Position numbers and translations under genes: made by a program
The notes under the pieces: generated by a model
Database searches by the model: none
Told to the model about the DNA's origin: nothing
The model's input: the letters and a program-made list of their open reading frames with translations, nothing else
Source of the DNA: Ameyamaea chiangmaiensis
GTDB lineage: Bacteria > Pseudomonadota > Alphaproteobacteria > Acetobacterales > Acetobacteraceae
DNA: 42,170 nt
Assembly: GCF_013376175.1 (NCBI RefSeq)
Contig: NZ_JABXXR010000014.1
Location: 1 to 42,170, forward strand
Reading direction: 5' to 3'
Shown: positions 40,962 through 42,170 of the stretch, in pieces
Numbering within the stretch: position 1 is the first letter of the stretch
Layout of the letters: every line of letters starts with the position of its first letter

Positions 40962-41522
40962 GTGACGACGGGCACACGACCGCAGCACATCATCATGGTG
41001 CGCCACCCGCCGGTCGCGGTTCCCGATGGGGTCTGCTACGGGCGTCTGGACGTGCCGCTGCGGCCGGGGTGGGAAGGCTGGGCACGCGCCCTTGCCGGGG
41101 CGGTGGCGGATGCACGGCCGGAGCGGTTGTTGTGTTCACCCGCGCAACGCTGCGTGTTGCCAGCTGGTGTGATGGGCCATGTGCTGGGCCTGGACGCGAC
41201 GATCGAACCGCGTCTGGCGGAACTCGATTTCGGCACGTGGGAGGGGCAGCCGTGGGACCATATCGATCGCGCCGGTCTCGATCGCTGGGCCGCCGCGCCC
41301 GAGACGTTCGCGATGCCGTCCGGCGAGTCGGCCTCCGACCTTCAGGCGCGCGTGAGGGCCGTGTGGGACGAACTGCGGATGGACGGTCGGTCGACCATGA
41401 TCGTGACCCATGGCGGCCCACTGCGTTATCTGCTCGCCTGGGCCGAGGAGCGCGTGCCTGACCCGTGCGCGGCCCCACCGGTCCCCGGCGCGATGGAGCG
41501 TTTCAGCCTGCCGCCGCGCTGA
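40962..41522 (+). CDS. cobC: Histidine phosphatase, probable alpha-ribazole phosphatase (CobC)
   Basis: 186 aa with a GTG start at 40962. Histidine phosphatase superfamily: catalytic RH in IIMVRHPP near 12-16, the second Arg region LLCSPAQRC, LDFGTWEGQPWDHI near 88-101 and the C-terminal His in MIVTHGGPLRYLLAW. The cobS gene lies head to head behind it (ends overlap by 20 bp), which supports the CobC role: removing phosphate from alpha-ribazole 5-phosphate in the nucleotide-loop steps of cobalamin synthesis. Without that context it could only be called a histidine phosphatase. Confidence 0.82.
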   Translation: MTTGTRPQHIIMVRHPPVAVPDGVCYGRLDVPLRPGWEGWARALAGAVADARPERLLCSPAQRCVLPAGVMGHVLGLDATIEPRLAELDFGTWEGQPWDHIDRAGLDRWAAAPETFAMPSGESASDLQARVRAVWDELRMDGRSTMIVTHGGPLRYLLAWAEERVPDPCAAPPVPGAMERFSLPPR

Positions 41523-42170
41523 GCGCCGACAAGGCGACGCATTCGCTCAGGACAACGGTCGCGCCCAGCGTGTCGCCGGTGTAACCGCCCAGCCGCCGTC
41601 GGCATGTGCCGGACAGCCACAACGACACAACGAGGACCGACGCCAAGGCCACCACGGCGGGGCGAGCGGGAAGGATCAGAGCGTTCGGCAGCAGGATCAC
41701 CGCCGTCACGACCGCAAGGCCCGTCCAGGCCGGGCGTCGAAGCGTGGAAGCCAGCCCGTCCGCCCGGGCCGGGGCTAGGCACAGCAGCGGCACGGCCATG
41801 GCGCTCCGGGACAGAGCCCCTGAGAACAGCAGCGCCGGGAGCAGAGCCGGCGCTGGCAAGGCGGCGAGTGCGGCCGCCCGGATACCGAAACCCAGGCAAA
41901 GCGCGACCGCGCCGTATCCCCCGATCCGGCTGTCGCGCATGATCTCCAGCCGTCGCGCGGGGGTGCGTCCTCCGAACAGGCCGTCCGCCGTGTCCGCCAG
42001 CCCGTCTTCGTGCAGGGCACCGGTCAGCAGGCTCTGCGCGACCAGCGCCCAGAACGCGGCCACAAGCGGCGGCAGCGTCGCCGCGCGCAATGCGTATGCC
42101 ACGCTACCGCCGCAAGCGCCGACCAACGCGCCGACCAGCGGCCACGCCCACACCGTGCGGCCCAGAGGCG
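41503..42170 (-). CDS. cobS: Adenosylcobinamide-GDP ribazoletransferase (CobS), partial
   Basis: The frame stays open to the window edge, and the residues before the first internal GTG (PLGRTVWAWPLVG) continue the family, so the N-terminus lies outside. CobS joins adenosylcobinamide-GDP and alpha-ribazole to make cobalamin in the inner membrane. The active-site motif HEDGLADTADG followed by RDSRIGGYG is clear, and several hydrophobic segments (about AALCLGFGIRAAALAALPAPALL onward, ending ECVALSALSAAAG) fit an integral membrane protein. It converges with cobC, with a 20-bp overlap of the 3' ends. Confidence 0.9.
   Translation of the reverse strand, partial: PLGRTVWAWPLVGALVGACGGSVAYALRAATLPPLVAAFWALVAQSLLTGALHEDGLADTADGLFGGRTPARRLEIMRDSRIGGYGAVALCLGFGIRAAALAALPAPALLPALLFSGALSRSAMAVPLLCLAPARADGLASTLRRPAWTGLAVVTAVILLPNALILPARPAVVALASVLVVSLWLSGTCRRRLGGYTGDTLGATVVLSECVALSALSAAAG

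Noticed and set aside
1-42170. CRISPR array, insertion sequence or rRNA genes
   Set aside because: No regularly spaced repeats beyond the three iterons, no transposase-like translation and no rRNA-like stretch was seen.

Overview
The window joins two kinds of DNA. Positions 1 to about 29.8 kb are the interior and right part of a conjugative mobile element (an integrative conjugative element or large plasmid integrated in a chromosome) of the kind common in Alphaproteobacteria. Positions about 30.2 to 42.17 kb are ordinary high-GC chromosomal housekeeping DNA that looks like an acetic acid bacterium (Acetobacteraceae: class II DAHP synthase, a short glutamyl-tRNA synthetase followed by ArsC, cob genes). 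The host assignment is an inference from gene content and codon use; no rRNA or tRNA gene is present to confirm it. I saw no integrase, insertion sequence or CRISPR array.

Backbone, 1-15 kb, every gene on the minus strand: start of a VirD2/TraI-type relaxase with a candidate oriT beside it (IncP-like nic core at 293-300), a lytic transglycosylase, DUF736, a TraF-type S26 peptidase, DUF2840, a ribbon-helix-helix protein, ParA, iteron-like repeats, RepA, an AlpA-type HTH protein, a frameshifted DUF6499-DUF2285 gene, a small DUF2285 gene, an XRE regulator with a 20-bp palindrome over its start, a second DUF736, small membrane proteins, DUF2493, a Toprim primase-like protein, a large ParB-like protein and DUF932. 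If the nic site is right, the plus strand enters the recipient first and is the template for all these minus-strand genes, as in leading regions of conjugative plasmids. Two pairs of genes carry related leaders: DUF736/DUF2493 share a hairpin with compensatory base changes, and parB-like/DUF932 share spaced conserved blocks.

Cargo, 15.2-29.8 kb, is a defence-rich island in two divergent blocks. On the minus strand lie a 184-aa unknown, a PD-(D/E)XK nuclease and a PHP-plus-ABC-ATPase (TrlF-like) protein. On the plus strand, from a promoter with a perfect inverted repeat, run abiEi-abiEii, a class 2 OLD nuclease with a UvrD-like helicase (Gabija-type), an AbiJ-like protein with a C-terminal nuclease, and a compact trio: a Cys-cluster protein, a 210-aa unknown and a DUF4365-TPR protein. 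The minus-strand trio and the DUF4365-TPR trio are the best candidates for undescribed systems.

A gene-free, more AT-rich 0.4-kb stretch (29.8-30.2 kb) separates the cargo from the chromosome and is the likely neighbourhood of the element end. The chromosomal part encodes a GT4 glycosyltransferase, a small secreted protein, AlkB, class II DAHP synthase, nicotinate phosphoribosyltransferase, a small acidic protein, a retropepsin-like protein without catalytic Asp residues, GltX, an ArsC-like protein, a family-2 type glycosyltransferase, a secreted phosphoesterase, and convergent cobC- and cobS-type genes of cobalamin synthesis; the last one runs off the window end.
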